A stretch of DNA of 64,000 bases from Bacteroidales bacterium (GCA_023229505.1 JALNZD010000021.1:5737-69736), one strand, 5' to 3'. Counted from the stretch's first letter, positions 8,299-18,056 are shown. Numbers and translations: made by a program. The notes: generated by a model not told the origin, from the letters alone.

Positions 8299-10623
8299 TT
8301 ATTTTCTACTGTCTTTGCCGCCAAAGACCTTCTTAAAGAATTTTTTAACTCCCGACTCATTTTGCCTGTCCTGGGGAGGAGGGGAATATTTTTTCGGAGG
8401 TGGGTTTTTTTTATCATGTTTAGCGTTAATTCTCCACCACCTCCTTTCGGTAAAGTCCTGGCAATTGAGCATTTCCCTTGTTTCTTCAGAAATCCGGAAA
8501 TCTCCCTGGACATATTGCTTCAAGGTCACGTCACGGTTCATTTTCCGTATGATCCTTGCGAAGACCGGCAAGGCGGTATTAGCGCCTACCCCCTGGGATC
8601 CGCTCCGGAAACGCACAACCGGGCTGTCGCCACCTGCCCAGACCCCAATGACCATCGACGGGGTCATCCCGATGAACCATCCATCTGCCTGGTCCTGGGT
8701 AGTCCCTGTTTTTCCAGCCAGGGCATTTTTCAAGTCCCATGTGGTACGCAGGGAAGAAGCAGTGCCGCGTTCCACGACAGCTTCCAGCATGCCGGTAACA
8801 GTTTCGGCAGTTGAGGGTGATATCACCGGCTGGATGTCCGGTAGATGTAAGGCCTGGTAAATGATTTTACCATTGCGGTCAGTGATTTTTTCAATGGCAT
8901 ATGGTATGATGGGTATACCCTTGTTCAGGAAAGCAGCGTAAGCAGCGGTCATTTCCAGCAGGGAGACATCGGCTGAACCCAATGCCAGCGACGGCGATTG
9001 GGGCAGCGACGAGGTGATGCCCAGTTGTTTAGCCAGATTTGTTACTTCCCCGATACCGGCTTCCATCAGGATCTTCACGCTGACCGTATTAACCGAATGG
9101 ACAAGGGCCCCCTGCAAGGAATAAAAACCATCATAGTTGTTGTCAAAGTTGCGCGGGGTCCAACCTTCATATTCATCATATGTCTCCGCTTCGGCCGGGT
9201 AGAGTTTACAGGGATCTATGCCCTGTTCCAGGGCTGCGGCATATACCACCGGCTTAAAAGTGGAGCCTGTTTGCCGGTGTGCAGTCACGTGATCGTATTT
9301 AAAAAAACCATAATCATCCCCACCCACCCAGGCCAGCAAGGCTCCTGTAGCCGGGTCAACAGCCACCAGCCCGCACTGCAGCATTTCAAAATGATACAAA
9401 ATGGAATCGAGGGGAGAAATTAAAGTATCTCGGACACCTTGCCAGGTATAAACTTTGGAAGGACGCCGAAGTTTCATGGCCTCCAGGGCCTGTTGGTGAT
9501 CCAGCCCGGTCGTTTTCAGGGATTGATAAGCCTGGCTTTGCGTGATCTGTAATGAAGCCAGCGAAATATCCTTGTGCCAGGGCTCACGCCCTGCCCAATT
9601 TTCCCTGAAAGCCCTTTGAAGAAGGGAAAAATGTTCCTGAATTGATTTTTCCGCATGTCGCTGAAGATCGAGGTTAAGGGTGGTTTGTATGGTAAGCCCG
9701 TCGGTGTATAGATTATAGTGTGTTCCGGTTCTGCTGCCTACCTCTTCTAAAATCTTCCCGGCTTCCTGGCGGATGTATTCCCTGAAATAAGGTGCGGGGC
9801 CGCTGATGTGGTCCAGTTTCATGTATCTGAGCAATACCGGTATTTTTTGCAGGGAGTCGAGCTGCTGCTTATCCAGGTAATCGTATTTATACATCTGCCT
9901 CAGCACAACATCCCTTCTTTCGCGGGCTGCTTCGGGATTCAGCCGGGGATTGTAGGTGGCACTGGCCTTCAATGAGCCAACCAGCAATGCTGATTCTTCC
10001 ACGTTGAGGCTCCCTGGATTTTTTGAGAAAAAAGTCAAGGAAGCAGTTTCAATGCCATATGTATTTTCGCCAAACGTCACTGTATTGAGGTAAAGCTCCA
10101 GGAGTTCGCTCTTGGAATAGATTTTTTCCAGCCTCCGGGCGATAAGCAGTTCCCGGACCTTGGCCACGGGGAGAGTAAGTATGCCAAAGTCTTTCCTGGG
10201 AAAAAGGTTCTTAGCCAGTTGCTGACTGATTGTGCTGCCCCCGCCTGAACTGCGGTCCCCTAAGAGTAAGGATTTAACAAGCACCCTAAGCATTCCGCGG
10301 AGATCAAATCCATGGTGGCGGTAAAAACGGGCATCTTCAGTGGCGATGAGAGCATTTACCAGGTGCCCTGGCAGTTTCGACAGGTCGGTATGGGTGCGGT
10401 TTTGTAAGTAGTAAAGGCCCAGCAGCTCCCCGTCGGATGCCAGGATCCGTGCCGCGGTGTGTGATTCCAGCTTTATTAGTTCTTCCATGCCGGGCAATGC
10501 ACCAAAGAAACCCAGCCTGATGGAGCCCAGGAAAAGCATCAACGCTACAACGAGGATCAAAACCGCCGCAAACAGCAGTTTCCACAATTTTCTCCCGATA
10601 CGTTTTTTAGATTTGCCTGGCAT
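8299..10623 (-). CDS. Class A penicillin-binding protein (transglycosylase-transpeptidase)
   Basis: A 774-residue bifunctional peptidoglycan synthase anchored by one N-terminal helix (about 15-35). The GT51 domain (about 60-235) shows the catalytic ATEDARFYRHHG motif and GGGSTISQQLAKNLF. The transpeptidase domain (about 430-680) shows all three motifs: STFK (catalytic Ser in GSTFKPVVY), SVN and KTGTT. It polymerises and cross-links glycan strands in the periplasm. The C-terminus ends in a Lys/Pro-rich tail (KNPPPKKYSPPPQ) before a short basic end. The gene is transcribed divergently from the TonB operon at 10806 and runs toward the kinase gene on the same strand, 55 bases away. Confidence 0.94.
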   Translation of the reverse strand: MPGKSKKRIGRKLWKLLFAAVLILVVALMLFLGSIRLGFFGALPGMEELIKLESHTAARILASDGELLGLYYLQNRTHTDLSKLPGHLVNALIATEDARFYRHHGFDLRGMLRVLVKSLLLGDRSSGGGSTISQQLAKNLFPRKDFGILTLPVAKVRELLIARRLEKIYSKSELLELYLNTVTFGENTYGIETASLTFFSKNPGSLNVEESALLVGSLKASATYNPRLNPEAARERRDVVLRQMYKYDYLDKQQLDSLQKIPVLLRYMKLDHISGPAPYFREYIRQEAGKILEEVGSRTGTHYNLYTDGLTIQTTLNLDLQRHAEKSIQEHFSLLQRAFRENWAGREPWHKDISLASLQITQSQAYQSLKTTGLDHQQALEAMKLRRPSKVYTWQGVRDTLISPLDSILYHFEMLQCGLVAVDPATGALLAWVGGDDYGFFKYDHVTAHRQTGSTFKPVVYAAALEQGIDPCKLYPAEAETYDEYEGWTPRNFDNNYDGFYSLQGALVHSVNTVSVKILMEAGIGEVTNLAKQLGITSSLPQSPSLALGSADVSLLEMTAAYAAFLNKGIPIIPYAIEKITDRNGKIIYQALHLPDIQPVISPSTAETVTGMLEAVVERGTASSLRTTWDLKNALAGKTGTTQDQADGWFIGMTPSMVIGVWAGGDSPVVRFRSGSQGVGANTALPVFARIIRKMNRDVTLKQYVQGDFRISEETREMLNCQDFTERRWWRINAKHDKKNPPPKKYSPPPQDRQNESGVKKFFKKVFGGKDSRK

Positions 10624-10763
10624 ATCATTTTTCCCGAAAGGCTAATGATAAAACTACAAAAAAAAGTATATATTGTGATTCCCCCCCCCAATGGAAAAGA
10701 CAACCCGTATCCCCAAACCCGCAATCCGCAAATAAATAATCCTTCCTAATCAGAATATTCCGC

Positions 10764-10771
10764 TATCTTTA
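10764..10771 (+). promoter_or_regulatory. Bacteroidota-type -7 box (TATCTTTA)
   Basis: TATCTTTA matches the TAnnTTTG box at all but the last base and lies 35 bases before the first gene of the TonB operon. No clear TTG at -33 was found, so this is tentative. Confidence 0.35.
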
Positions 10772-10805
10772 AACCCGATTATTGACCCCTGTGTAAAGAT
10801 CAAGG

Positions 10806-11495
10806 ATGAAAAGCATAATGCGCTCATTATTAGTTATTATTCTTTTCTCATTTTCAGTCAACCTGATATCCCAGGATGCCGCGAGTGATATGGACCGGGT
10901 ATATGGACTGGATCCGTTGCTGCATAACGGGAAAAAATATGCCTATTTCCTGCCTCCGGGAACCGGGGGAAACCAGTTCCTCCTTTCCCCGGATTATTTG
11001 ATCGGAGATGTGACCATCAAGGGAGAATACTTCGAAGGAATCGCCCTGAATTATGACATTTATAACCAGCAACTCCTGTTCCAATATATCAATGAAACAG
11101 GCACATTCAATATCATAGAGATTTCAAAAGCCTGGCTGGAAAGTTTCCGCCTGGGGAATTTGGAATTTCAAAACCTGAGCTTTAAAAATAACCAACGTTT
11201 TTACCAGATTTTAGGCGATGGCCCCCTTTTTATTTTATACTATTGGCGAAAAGACCTGAAGCTGGATGCCACATATGGAGCTAAAAACTTTACCTTCACC
11301 CTTCCCTTGAAGAGCAAGTATGTGCTCATAGGTGACCAACTCCATCCATTCAGGAATAAGCGAAGCCTGATTTCCCTCTTTGACCCCGGGCTTGTGCCGG
11401 AGATTAAGAATTATATGCACGAAAACAATATCAGGATAAAGAATGCCTCCGACAAGACTATGACCGAACTCATCAACTATATTGGTAATTTATAA
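10806..11495 (+). CDS. Secreted protein of unknown function, first gene of TonB operon
   Basis: A 229-residue protein with an N-terminal signal (MRSLLVIILFSFSVNLISQ). I do not recognise the family. The mature part is rich in alternating hydrophobic and aromatic residues (YAYFLPPGTGG, LLFQYINETGTFNIIEI), suggesting a beta-rich periplasmic or surface protein. It overlaps or abuts the TonB receptor start (11482 or 11500), which indicates translational coupling and a shared job in uptake or envelope assembly. The start could be the Met at 10806 or the one at 10821. Confidence 0.75.
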   Translation: MKSIMRSLLVIILFSFSVNLISQDAASDMDRVYGLDPLLHNGKKYAYFLPPGTGGNQFLLSPDYLIGDVTIKGEYFEGIALNYDIYNQQLLFQYINETGTFNIIEISKAWLESFRLGNLEFQNLSFKNNQRFYQILGDGPLFILYYWRKDLKLDATYGAKNFTFTLPLKSKYVLIGDQLHPFRNKRSLISLFDPGLVPEIKNYMHENNIRIKNASDKTMTELINYIGNL

Positions 11496-14274
11496 TGAAG
11501 TGACGAAATTACTGCTGTTCATAAACTTGTTTTTTACCAGTTATCCTGCACCTGCTACAAGACCCGACACACTTATATCCTGTCATTTCAGCAAATTGCC
11601 ATTCCCTGAGTTCTGCGAATATATTTACCGCGAATCTGGCGTCAAAGTATATTACCAGGAATCCTGGGTCAAGGGATTAACCGTTACAATTGATGCTGAT
11701 GATATCAGCGTCAAATCTGCGGCTGAATTGGCCCTGAAGGGTACCAGCCTGCAGGTATCCACCTGGAATAATGACCTGGTTTTGCTTCCGGGAGAAAAGC
11801 TTCTGCCGGAATTACCCCGTTTTGAAACAGGGCAGGAACAGGACAATACGCTGGCGACAGGGGAAAAATCCCTGACACAGAGTGAAGAGCGATACATGAC
11901 CGGGCGGAAGGCAGATGTGACCCAGACAATGCAAATTGGCAAGAAAGGACTAAACGGAACCAAATCCATGGTTACCATCCGTGGCAGGATCACAGAACAG
12001 CAGACCGGTGAGCCGGTGATAGGTGCCACCATGTTCATCGAGGATTTGAAAAGCGGAACCGCCACTGACCAAAACGGATTTCTCTCCATGGTCATCAAGC
12101 CTGGCAGTTATACGGCGGTCTTTGCTTATATGGGACTGGAGACAAGGAAATACCAGCTGGAAGTGCTGTCTGACGGCGATTTCAGCATCGAAATGAAAAA
12201 GATTGTCATCCAGATGAAGGAGGTGGTGGTCTTAGGCGACCGGCAAATGAACATCCGTACTACAGACCCCGGATTGGAAAAGATCTCTGCCAAGGCGATC
12301 AAGGAGATCCCAACCATGATGGGAGAACGCGATATCCTGAAAATTGCGGAGTTGCTGCCAGGGATTGTTACCGTTGGTGAAGGCTCGGCCGGATTAAACG
12401 TCCGTGGCGGAAATTATGATCAAAACGCCTTCTATATCAATCGGATACCGATTTATAACACCTCTCACCTCTTCGGTTTCTTCCCTGCATTTAATGCAGA
12501 CATTATCAAAGATTTCTCCATTTATAAAGGACATATTCCTGCCCAGTATGGCGGCCGTCTCAGCTCGGTCTTCAACATTATCGCTCGGCAAGGAAACCGC
12601 AAGCGTTTTACCGCTCATGGCGGGGTAAGCCCCGTAGCAGCCAACTTATCGGTGGAAGGGCCTTTAAAGAAAGATACCAGCTCTTTCCTGGTAAGTGCCC
12701 GCCATCTCTATTCCGACTGGATCCTCCGACAGATCAACGATCCGGTAATCCGCAACAGTAATGCCGCCTTCAGTGATTTCTCCGCTTCCTGGAATTATGA
12801 TTTCAGGAAAAGCCAGTTATCTTTCTTTGGTTATCAAAGCCGGGATGAATTCCGGCTTTCGGACATCAACTCTTATAAATACACCAATAGCGGTGCATCG
12901 GTTAATTTCAGCCATAATTACAGCACCTCCCTGAGGGGAGAGTTTGCCCTCACAGCCGCGCAATATTCCTTTAGCACCATCGATCAGCAGGAAGAGCCCA
13001 CAGCATACCAGCATTCCTTTAAAATTGGCGATTACCGATGTACAGCAGATTTCATTCACGACCTCAATGATAAAAACACCCTGGAATATGGTGGTAATGT
13101 GACACTGTATATGCTTGACCGCGGGACTGTCAGACCTTATGGGGGAAATTCACTCAGAACGCCGGTCTTACTAGGTGAAGAGCAGGGGGTAGAAAGCGCA
13201 GTTTACCTTTCCGATGTTTGGGATGTCCTTCCATGGCTTAACATCACCGCCGGACTCCGCCTGACACTTTTCAATCCACTCGGTCCGTCATCAGTCTATA
13301 CTTACAAACCCGGGTTTCCAAAAGACATCCGTTACATAGACGACACCTTGAATTTTTCCAAAGGACAGGCGATCAAATGGTATTTCGAGCCGGATATCCG
13401 GGCTGCCGTGAATATCCGGACGGATGCAAACGGGACGATAAAAGTCGCCTTCAACCAGATGCACCAAAACCTCTTCCTGCTGAACAATACTATTGCCATT
13501 GCACCGAACGCCCAATGGATAATGGCTGATTACTATCTTCCGCCAGCCATGAGCAGCCAGGTATCTGCGGGGGTTTTCCGTACCTTTCCCCTGCTCGGCT
13601 GGGAAACCTCCCTTGAATTCTATTACAAGAAGATTACCGATTACCCTGAATTTATTGACGGGGCCGACTTCCTCAACAACCCGCTCGTAGAAACCACTGT
13701 TTTACCCGGAAATCAAAATGCTTACGGCATAGAATTCCTCCTTCGGCGCAATGGCCGCCGGCTCGAGGGATGGCTGGCTTATACCTATTCCCGGTCAATC
13801 GTAAAAGTAGACGGCGACCTGCCGTGGGAGCGCATTAACGGTGGGCTGGCCTATCCGGCGAATTACGATATCCCGCATGTGCTGAATACGGTGATCAATT
13901 ACCATTTCAGCCGAAGGTTGACTGCCTCCGGGGTCGTTACATACCAGACCGGCCGGCCGGTTACTTACCCGGTTTCGGTTTACTATATCAACCTGGTCCC
14001 ATATGTGGATTATTCCGATCGCAACGAATACCGGATACCCGACTATTTCAGGGTCGACCTCTCGCTAACCATCGAAGGAAACCTGAAAAGAAACAAACTT
14101 CTTCATCATTCATTAATATTCAGCTTATATAATGCTACGGGACGGGATAATCCATATTCTGTATACTTTAAACTGGAAAATGGTAAGATTAAGAGTTACC
14201 AATACGCTGTCATCGGCGTGCCAATTTTTACGATCACCTGGATGTTCAAACTTGGAAATTATGCAGCAGATTAA
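11482..14274 (+). CDS. TonB-dependent outer-membrane receptor with STN-like and carboxypeptidase-regulatory domains
   Basis: About 930 residues. After a signal-like start come an STN-like domain (about 30-110: FPEFCEYIYRESGVKVYYQ), a linker, a CarboxypepD_reg-like domain (about 155-245: IRGRITEQQTGEPVIGATM), a plug (about 270-390, with LNVRGGNYDQNAFYINRIPIYN) and a 22-strand-type barrel ending YAVIGVPIFTITWMFKLG. It would import a ligand across the outer membrane using TonB energy. The start is uncertain: TTG at 11482 gives the longest form and GTG at 11500 begins VTKLLLFINLFF, a better signal peptide; no in-frame ATG exists nearby. An STN-like domain often means signalling to an anti-sigma factor, but no FecR or sigma factor is seen here. 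Confidence 0.9.
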   Translation: MVIYNEVTKLLLFINLFFTSYPAPATRPDTLISCHFSKLPFPEFCEYIYRESGVKVYYQESWVKGLTVTIDADDISVKSAAELALKGTSLQVSTWNNDLVLLPGEKLLPELPRFETGQEQDNTLATGEKSLTQSEERYMTGRKADVTQTMQIGKKGLNGTKSMVTIRGRITEQQTGEPVIGATMFIEDLKSGTATDQNGFLSMVIKPGSYTAVFAYMGLETRKYQLEVLSDGDFSIEMKKIVIQMKEVVVLGDRQMNIRTTDPGLEKISAKAIKEIPTMMGERDILKIAELLPGIVTVGEGSAGLNVRGGNYDQNAFYINRIPIYNTSHLFGFFPAFNADIIKDFSIYKGHIPAQYGGRLSSVFNIIARQGNRKRFTAHGGVSPVAANLSVEGPLKKDTSSFLVSARHLYSDWILRQINDPVIRNSNAAFSDFSASWNYDFRKSQLSFFGYQSRDEFRLSDINSYKYTNSGASVNFSHNYSTSLRGEFALTAAQYSFSTIDQQEEPTAYQHSFKIGDYRCTADFIHDLNDKNTLEYGGNVTLYMLDRGTVRPYGGNSLRTPVLLGEEQGVESAVYLSDVWDVLPWLNITAGLRLTLFNPLGPSSVYTYKPGFPKDIRYIDDTLNFSKGQAIKWYFEPDIRAAVNIRTDANGTIKVAFNQMHQNLFLLNNTIAIAPNAQWIMADYYLPPAMSSQVSAGVFRTFPLLGWETSLEFYYKKITDYPEFIDGADFLNNPLVETTVLPGNQNAYGIEFLLRRNGRRLEGWLAYTYSRSIVKVDGDLPWERINGGLAYPANYDIPHVLNTVINYHFSRRLTASGVVTYQTGRPVTYPVSVYYINLVPYVDYSDRNEYRIPDYFRVDLSLTIEGNLKRNKLLHHSLIFSLYNATGRDNPYSVYFKLENGKIKSYQYAVIGVPIFTITWMFKLGNYAAD

Positions 14275-15418
14275 GAACATTTTCCCGATATTGACCCTGT
14301 TGCTGATGTTCGCCTGCATCAAGCCTTTCGATCCGCGAATCGGGAGCAGTGCAGAGAATATGTACGTCGTTTCCGGGATGATAACTGATATAGAAGGATG
14401 GCAGGAGGTCAATGTCTCCTTATCATCGCCCATCGAAAACCCGGTGTATAGCCCGGTGTCGGGTTGCATGGTGAATATCCTGGATAATAAAGGAAATGTC
14501 TTCCCCATGCCTGAGGATAAGCCTGGCAGTTACCGGGCATGGTTTGATAAGGAATATTTGATTCCGGGCACATCTTACAAGGTAACTGTACACACTCCTG
14601 AAGCCGAAACGATTGAATCGTCATTTGATACGCTGATGCAAGGCGCACTATTGGATTCCGTTTATTATATCCTTGAAGATATTCCCACTTCCGATCCGTC
14701 CGTTTATTTGCGGGGCTTGCAATTTTATGTGGACCTGAATGCCGCAGATTTTGAGTGCAGAAATTACCGGTGGGAAATAGCGCAGACCTGGGAGTTCCAT
14801 GCTGCCCGTCCCGCGGAATATTATTATGACGGGAAATTTCACCAGATCATTCCGCCTGATTATTCCCATATGGTTTGCTGGGCTAATGCATTGGTGAAAA
14901 ATGTTTATGCCCTTTCCACCAAGACCCTTTCACAGAATGTTTTCGAGAAATACCCACTGCAATTTGTCGACGGCCATACTTCATCGAGGCTTGGAATCCT
15001 TTACAGTATCCTGATCAGCCAGCAATCGCTGAGTGCTGGTGCTTATAATTTCTGGGAACAGGTTCGTATTAACAGCGAAGGTTTTGGAGGGCTTTATGAA
15101 AAACAACCGCTGGCCATCAAAGGAAACCTGCTCAACCTCACCAATCCTGACAAGGAGGTGCTGGGAATTTTTTATGCCACCTCGGAGTCCTCTAAAAGAT
15201 ATTTTTATAAGGACATAGAAGGCCTGGAACTGGACTTCTCAGACTATTGCCATGAAGGTCCACTGCCAATGACAGGCTGGGCGGGTTTTAAAAAATGGAC
15301 ATATCCGGTTTATTACTATTATACTGAGGCTGGTGAATTACTGATATTGGATGATCAGTGTGTCGACTGCCGTAAGATGGGCGGGACAACAACAAAACCT
15401 GATTTCTGGCCGCAATAG
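14261..15418 (+). CDS. DUF4249 family lipoprotein
   Basis: A 385-residue lipoprotein. The ATG at 14261 is preferred because it opens MQQIKNIFPILTLLLMFAC, a lipobox with Cys19, and overlaps the receptor gene by 14 bases; the longer frame from 14132 lies inside the receptor. The mature part has the DUF4249 pattern of a first beta domain (NMYVVSGMITD, VNVSLSSPIENP) followed by GSYRAWFDKEYLIPGTSYKVTV and a C-terminal Cys pair (DDQCVDC). Members of this family accompany TonB receptors in Bacteroidota and are thought to sit on the outer membrane. Function not known. Confidence 0.88.
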   Translation: MQQIKNIFPILTLLLMFACIKPFDPRIGSSAENMYVVSGMITDIEGWQEVNVSLSSPIENPVYSPVSGCMVNILDNKGNVFPMPEDKPGSYRAWFDKEYLIPGTSYKVTVHTPEAETIESSFDTLMQGALLDSVYYILEDIPTSDPSVYLRGLQFYVDLNAADFECRNYRWEIAQTWEFHAARPAEYYYDGKFHQIIPPDYSHMVCWANALVKNVYALSTKTLSQNVFEKYPLQFVDGHTSSRLGILYSILISQQSLSAGAYNFWEQVRINSEGFGGLYEKQPLAIKGNLLNLTNPDKEVLGIFYATSESSKRYFYKDIEGLELDFSDYCHEGPLPMTGWAGFKKWTYPVYYYYTEAGELLILDDQCVDCRKMGGTTTKPDFWPQ

Positions 15419-15419
15419 C

Positions 15420-17111
15420 ATGAAAAAACCATTTATCGCATATTGTCTGTTGATGTCAACTTTGATTTCCGTCTCCACGGGGCTGAAATCACAGGATACC
15501 ACTGTCGTCTCAGCTTGGGAAAGGGTAAATATTTGCATTGACCGGACCATGTATATTTCCGGGGAGAAAATTCTTTTTTCCGCACTCGTTATTAATGAGC
15601 AAGTCACCGCTGGCAATGAATTCAGCCGGATCTTGTATTGTGAACTGATCACACCTGAAGGGAACCGTATAGCCGGGGGAAAATATCCTGTAATGAATTC
15701 ATCTGCGCAAGGCTGCCTTCAGATACCTGAAGAGACCATTACGGGTATTTATTACCTGAAATCATACACCCGCTTCATGCGAAATGGCGGTACTGATGGC
15801 TATCATTATACCATGCTGAAAATCATCAATCCATATAAATCCGAAGTGAATACCGGCGTTGAGGATGTTGATAATTCAAATACTCCTGACAAGATTAAAA
15901 ATGATCAGCAACCTGATCTGCCATTGAGTATTACACCAGATAAAAATAAATATTCAAGCCGTGAGAATATCACCCTTAAGATAGCCGGAAGCACGGTGAA
16001 AGGACTTCAGATGAAGTTATGCATCTCGGTATTCCCGGAATTTGCTCATGGGGCAAAGCCTTTAACAGAAAAAATGATCACTAATTCTCCCGGTAATTTT
16101 CAGTATTATCCTGAGACCCGGGGAATATCTCTTACAGGAAGACTGCTGGAAAAAGAAACCGGTAAGCCTGTCATAAGCGCTATAGTAAATCTTTCGATCA
16201 TTGGTGATAAGGACGTTATGGCAATCCGGACCGATTCATCCGGGCAGTATTTTTTCGCATTACCCGGATATACAGGGAACCGTGATATTTTCCTTTGCGC
16301 AGAGAATATCCCGGGCAATTCACCGGCGATTTATATCGAAAATGATTTTTGCCCACGGCCTGTAAACCTGCCTTCACCTGTATTTCATCTTACGGAAAAA
16401 GAGAAAGAAACCGCATATAAGCTGGCAGTCAATCAAAAGATCACATCTGTATTCCGGAAAGATACGGTATCCGGCAAAACCGGTCCGGAGCAATATGGAA
16501 AACCTTTTTACGGTGAGCCAACGGATATCCTGGTTATGGAAACCTATATCGACCTGCCAACATTAGAAGAGTACTTCAATGAAAACCTGGTCGCATTGAA
16601 GGTCATTAAAAGCCAGGAAAAGAAACATTTCAGGTTTTACACAACCCGTGCTGAGATGACGATCTATGATCCACTGGTGCTGATCGACTGGGTTGCCGTG
16701 GATGATATAGACCGGGTTCTGGCCATTTCACCAGCTGGACTGGACCGGATCGAACTGGTGAACTCACCCTATATTAAAGGAAACATAACATACGGTGGGA
16801 TCATCAGCTTTGTGTCCAGGAAAAATGACTTTGCCGGCATCGACCTCCCTAAATCCGGCACATTTATCGATTACAAATTCCTGGAAGAGTGTTCCGGAAA
16901 CATTCCTGCGGGTCCGTTACCCGTTAACCATCCCGATTCCCGCAACACCGTTTACTGGGACCCCGATGTTCAAACCAATGATATAGGTTCCACGGATATT
17001 TTTTTCACCGCCCCCGACACACCGGGAAAATACATCATTCTGCTATGTGGAATGGGCGAGTCAGGAAAAGATGTTATTGTCAGGGAGGAGTTTGAGGTAA
17101 TTGCCGATTAA
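15420..17111 (+). CDS. Large secreted protein with MG2-like and carboxypeptidase-regulatory-like domains
   Basis: A 563-residue protein starting at the ATG one base after the DUF4249 stop codon, which gives a signal peptide (MKKPFIAYCLLMSTLISVSTG). The N-terminal region (about 30-130: RVNICIDRTMYISGEKILF, then ETITGIYYLKSYTRFM) looks like the MG2 domain of alpha-2-macroglobulin-type proteins. A middle stretch (ISLTGRLLEKETGKPVISAIVNL) is CarboxypepD_reg-like. A later plug-like region (DDIDRVLAISPAGLDRIELVNS) resembles TonB plugs but no barrel follows. It closes the four-gene operon and probably works with the receptor at the outer membrane. The exact role is unknown. Confidence 0.75.
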   Translation: MKKPFIAYCLLMSTLISVSTGLKSQDTTVVSAWERVNICIDRTMYISGEKILFSALVINEQVTAGNEFSRILYCELITPEGNRIAGGKYPVMNSSAQGCLQIPEETITGIYYLKSYTRFMRNGGTDGYHYTMLKIINPYKSEVNTGVEDVDNSNTPDKIKNDQQPDLPLSITPDKNKYSSRENITLKIAGSTVKGLQMKLCISVFPEFAHGAKPLTEKMITNSPGNFQYYPETRGISLTGRLLEKETGKPVISAIVNLSIIGDKDVMAIRTDSSGQYFFALPGYTGNRDIFLCAENIPGNSPAIYIENDFCPRPVNLPSPVFHLTEKEKETAYKLAVNQKITSVFRKDTVSGKTGPEQYGKPFYGEPTDILVMETYIDLPTLEEYFNENLVALKVIKSQEKKHFRFYTTRAEMTIYDPLVLIDWVAVDDIDRVLAISPAGLDRIELVNSPYIKGNITYGGIISFVSRKNDFAGIDLPKSGTFIDYKFLEECSGNIPAGPLPVNHPDSRNTVYWDPDVQTNDIGSTDIFFTAPDTPGKYIILLCGMGESGKDVIVREEFEVIAD

Positions 17112-17129
17112 AAGAGATGACATCTCAAT

Positions 17130-17827
17130 TTAATTCCCAAATCTCGGGTTTACTGCATTGTTGTTCATCGAACCGAACCGGTAGGATAAACCTATCATGA
17201 CGCTGTAACTGAAATCTTTCTCCATTTCCCATTGCCCTGTAAGAAGATCTTCCGTACTGAATGCTTCCTGCCTCAAAGATCTCTGGTTCTGGCAATAGGC
17301 AAATCCACCCGAAATGTTAAATGACAGCCCTTTGAATAACCTGATACAGGCAATCGTGCTGGCTCCCAGTGAATACTGTGAGAGGTTATTTATATAAGCA
17401 GATCCATAAGCATTTGCAGAAATAGTACCCCATGGTTCATAATACATATAATTGATTCTCAAATCATGCCTGAAAAGGTAATCGTGCATTTTATCGTAAA
17501 TTGTAAGCTTCTTATAGTTTGTATGCTCATACAAACTATACGTGCCACTTCAGCTGTAATATCCTGGGACATGTTAAATATAACTGTATCGATCATGTAT
17601 TTATATCTTCCCTGTCCCAACAATATAATGCTGTAAGCTGAACCTCCGCTGCCCGTCGGTAATGACGTTACAAGAATATGCACATCGGCATCTTTGTTAT
17701 CGTTGACATAATTCACGATGGTGAAATTCGTCCTGAAATAATCAAAATCACAGCTTCCTCTTTCCTGGTAGAAAACCACTAAAAAAAACATTGGTGATAT
17801 TCTGCCATGATTTCCCCATGGCGTCAT
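17130..17827 (-). pseudogene. Decayed outer-membrane beta-barrel gene, internally deleted and frameshifted
   Basis: Two minus-strand frames carry the two ends of one family. The upstream piece (17827-17459) has CDFDYFRTNFTIVNYVNDNK and DADVHILVTSLPTGSGGSAY, the periplasmic front I know from a Bacteroidota barrel family. The downstream piece (17534-17130) has the family's C-terminal barrel strands and ends NNNAVNPRFGN, its usual terminus. The pieces are in different frames and together cover about 230 codons, whereas intact members are, as I recall, above 400; the middle of the barrel is missing. The joint coincides with a perfect 13-base inverted repeat at 17513-17540. It could alternatively be two short expressed proteins, but the split of one recognisable family makes decay more likely. 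Confidence 0.7.
17513..17540. repeat. Perfect 13-bp inverted repeat at the pseudogene joint
   Basis: The arms TATAGTTTGTATG (17513-17525) and CATACAAACTATA (17528-17540) are exact reverse complements separated by CT. The palindrome lies where the N-terminal and C-terminal coding pieces of the barrel pseudogene meet, so it may be a deletion scar or the cause of the deletion. Confidence 0.85.
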
Positions 17828-17829
17828 TC

Positions 17830-17837
17830 TACCTTTG
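17830..17837 (+). promoter_or_regulatory. Perfect TAnnTTTG -7 box upstream of the small peptide gene
   Basis: TACCTTTG lies 78 bases before the ATG at 17916 and just outside the barrel pseudogene start. No TTG is present at the usual distance upstream, so strength is uncertain. Confidence 0.4.
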
Positions 17838-17915
17838 ATTTGTCAACGATAGGAAAAATAAATGTTCTTTCTATCATAAAATAAAAAAAACAATCATTTA
17901 AAAACGGAGGTTGCC

Positions 17916-18005
17916 ATGAAAACTTTGAAAGAATCTTTAGAAATGACGTTGTTCGTGTTATATCCGGCTTTTGTACTGTATATAACAATTATTTCGATCT
18001 TCTGA
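17916..18005 (+). CDS. 29-residue hydrophobic membrane peptide
   Basis: The frame ATG(17916)-TGA(18005) encodes a 9-residue charged start (MKTLKESLE) followed by one hydrophobic helix (MTLFVLYPAFVLYITIISIF). It is preceded by a strong GGAGG (AAACGGAGGTTGCC, five bases before the ATG) and followed within about 55 bases by a clean terminator; a TAnnTTTG box lies upstream. Having all four signals around one tiny frame is good support for a real gene. I know no family. It could be a small membrane regulator or a toxin-like peptide; no antitoxin RNA was identified. Confidence 0.6.
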   Translation: MKTLKESLEMTLFVLYPAFVLYITIISIF

Positions 18006-18056
18006 ACCGGTTCCTGCCAGATGTAAAGAAAGTAAGGGTTTAAGCGTCAAGAAAAG

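Noticed and set aside
8271..8513. 80-codon minus-strand frame at the end of the penicillin-binding protein gene
   Set aside because: It is another frame of the same strand within the 3' end of a clear gene; no start signal.
10681..10689. C-run (CCCCCCCCC) between divergent genes as a phase-variation tract
   Set aside because: It lies in a non-coding gap away from a promoter box and there is no evidence of length variation.
17114..17126. Hairpin GAGATGACATCTC after the MG2-like gene as a terminator
   Set aside because: The stem is five pairs with a three-base loop and no proper T-run follows.
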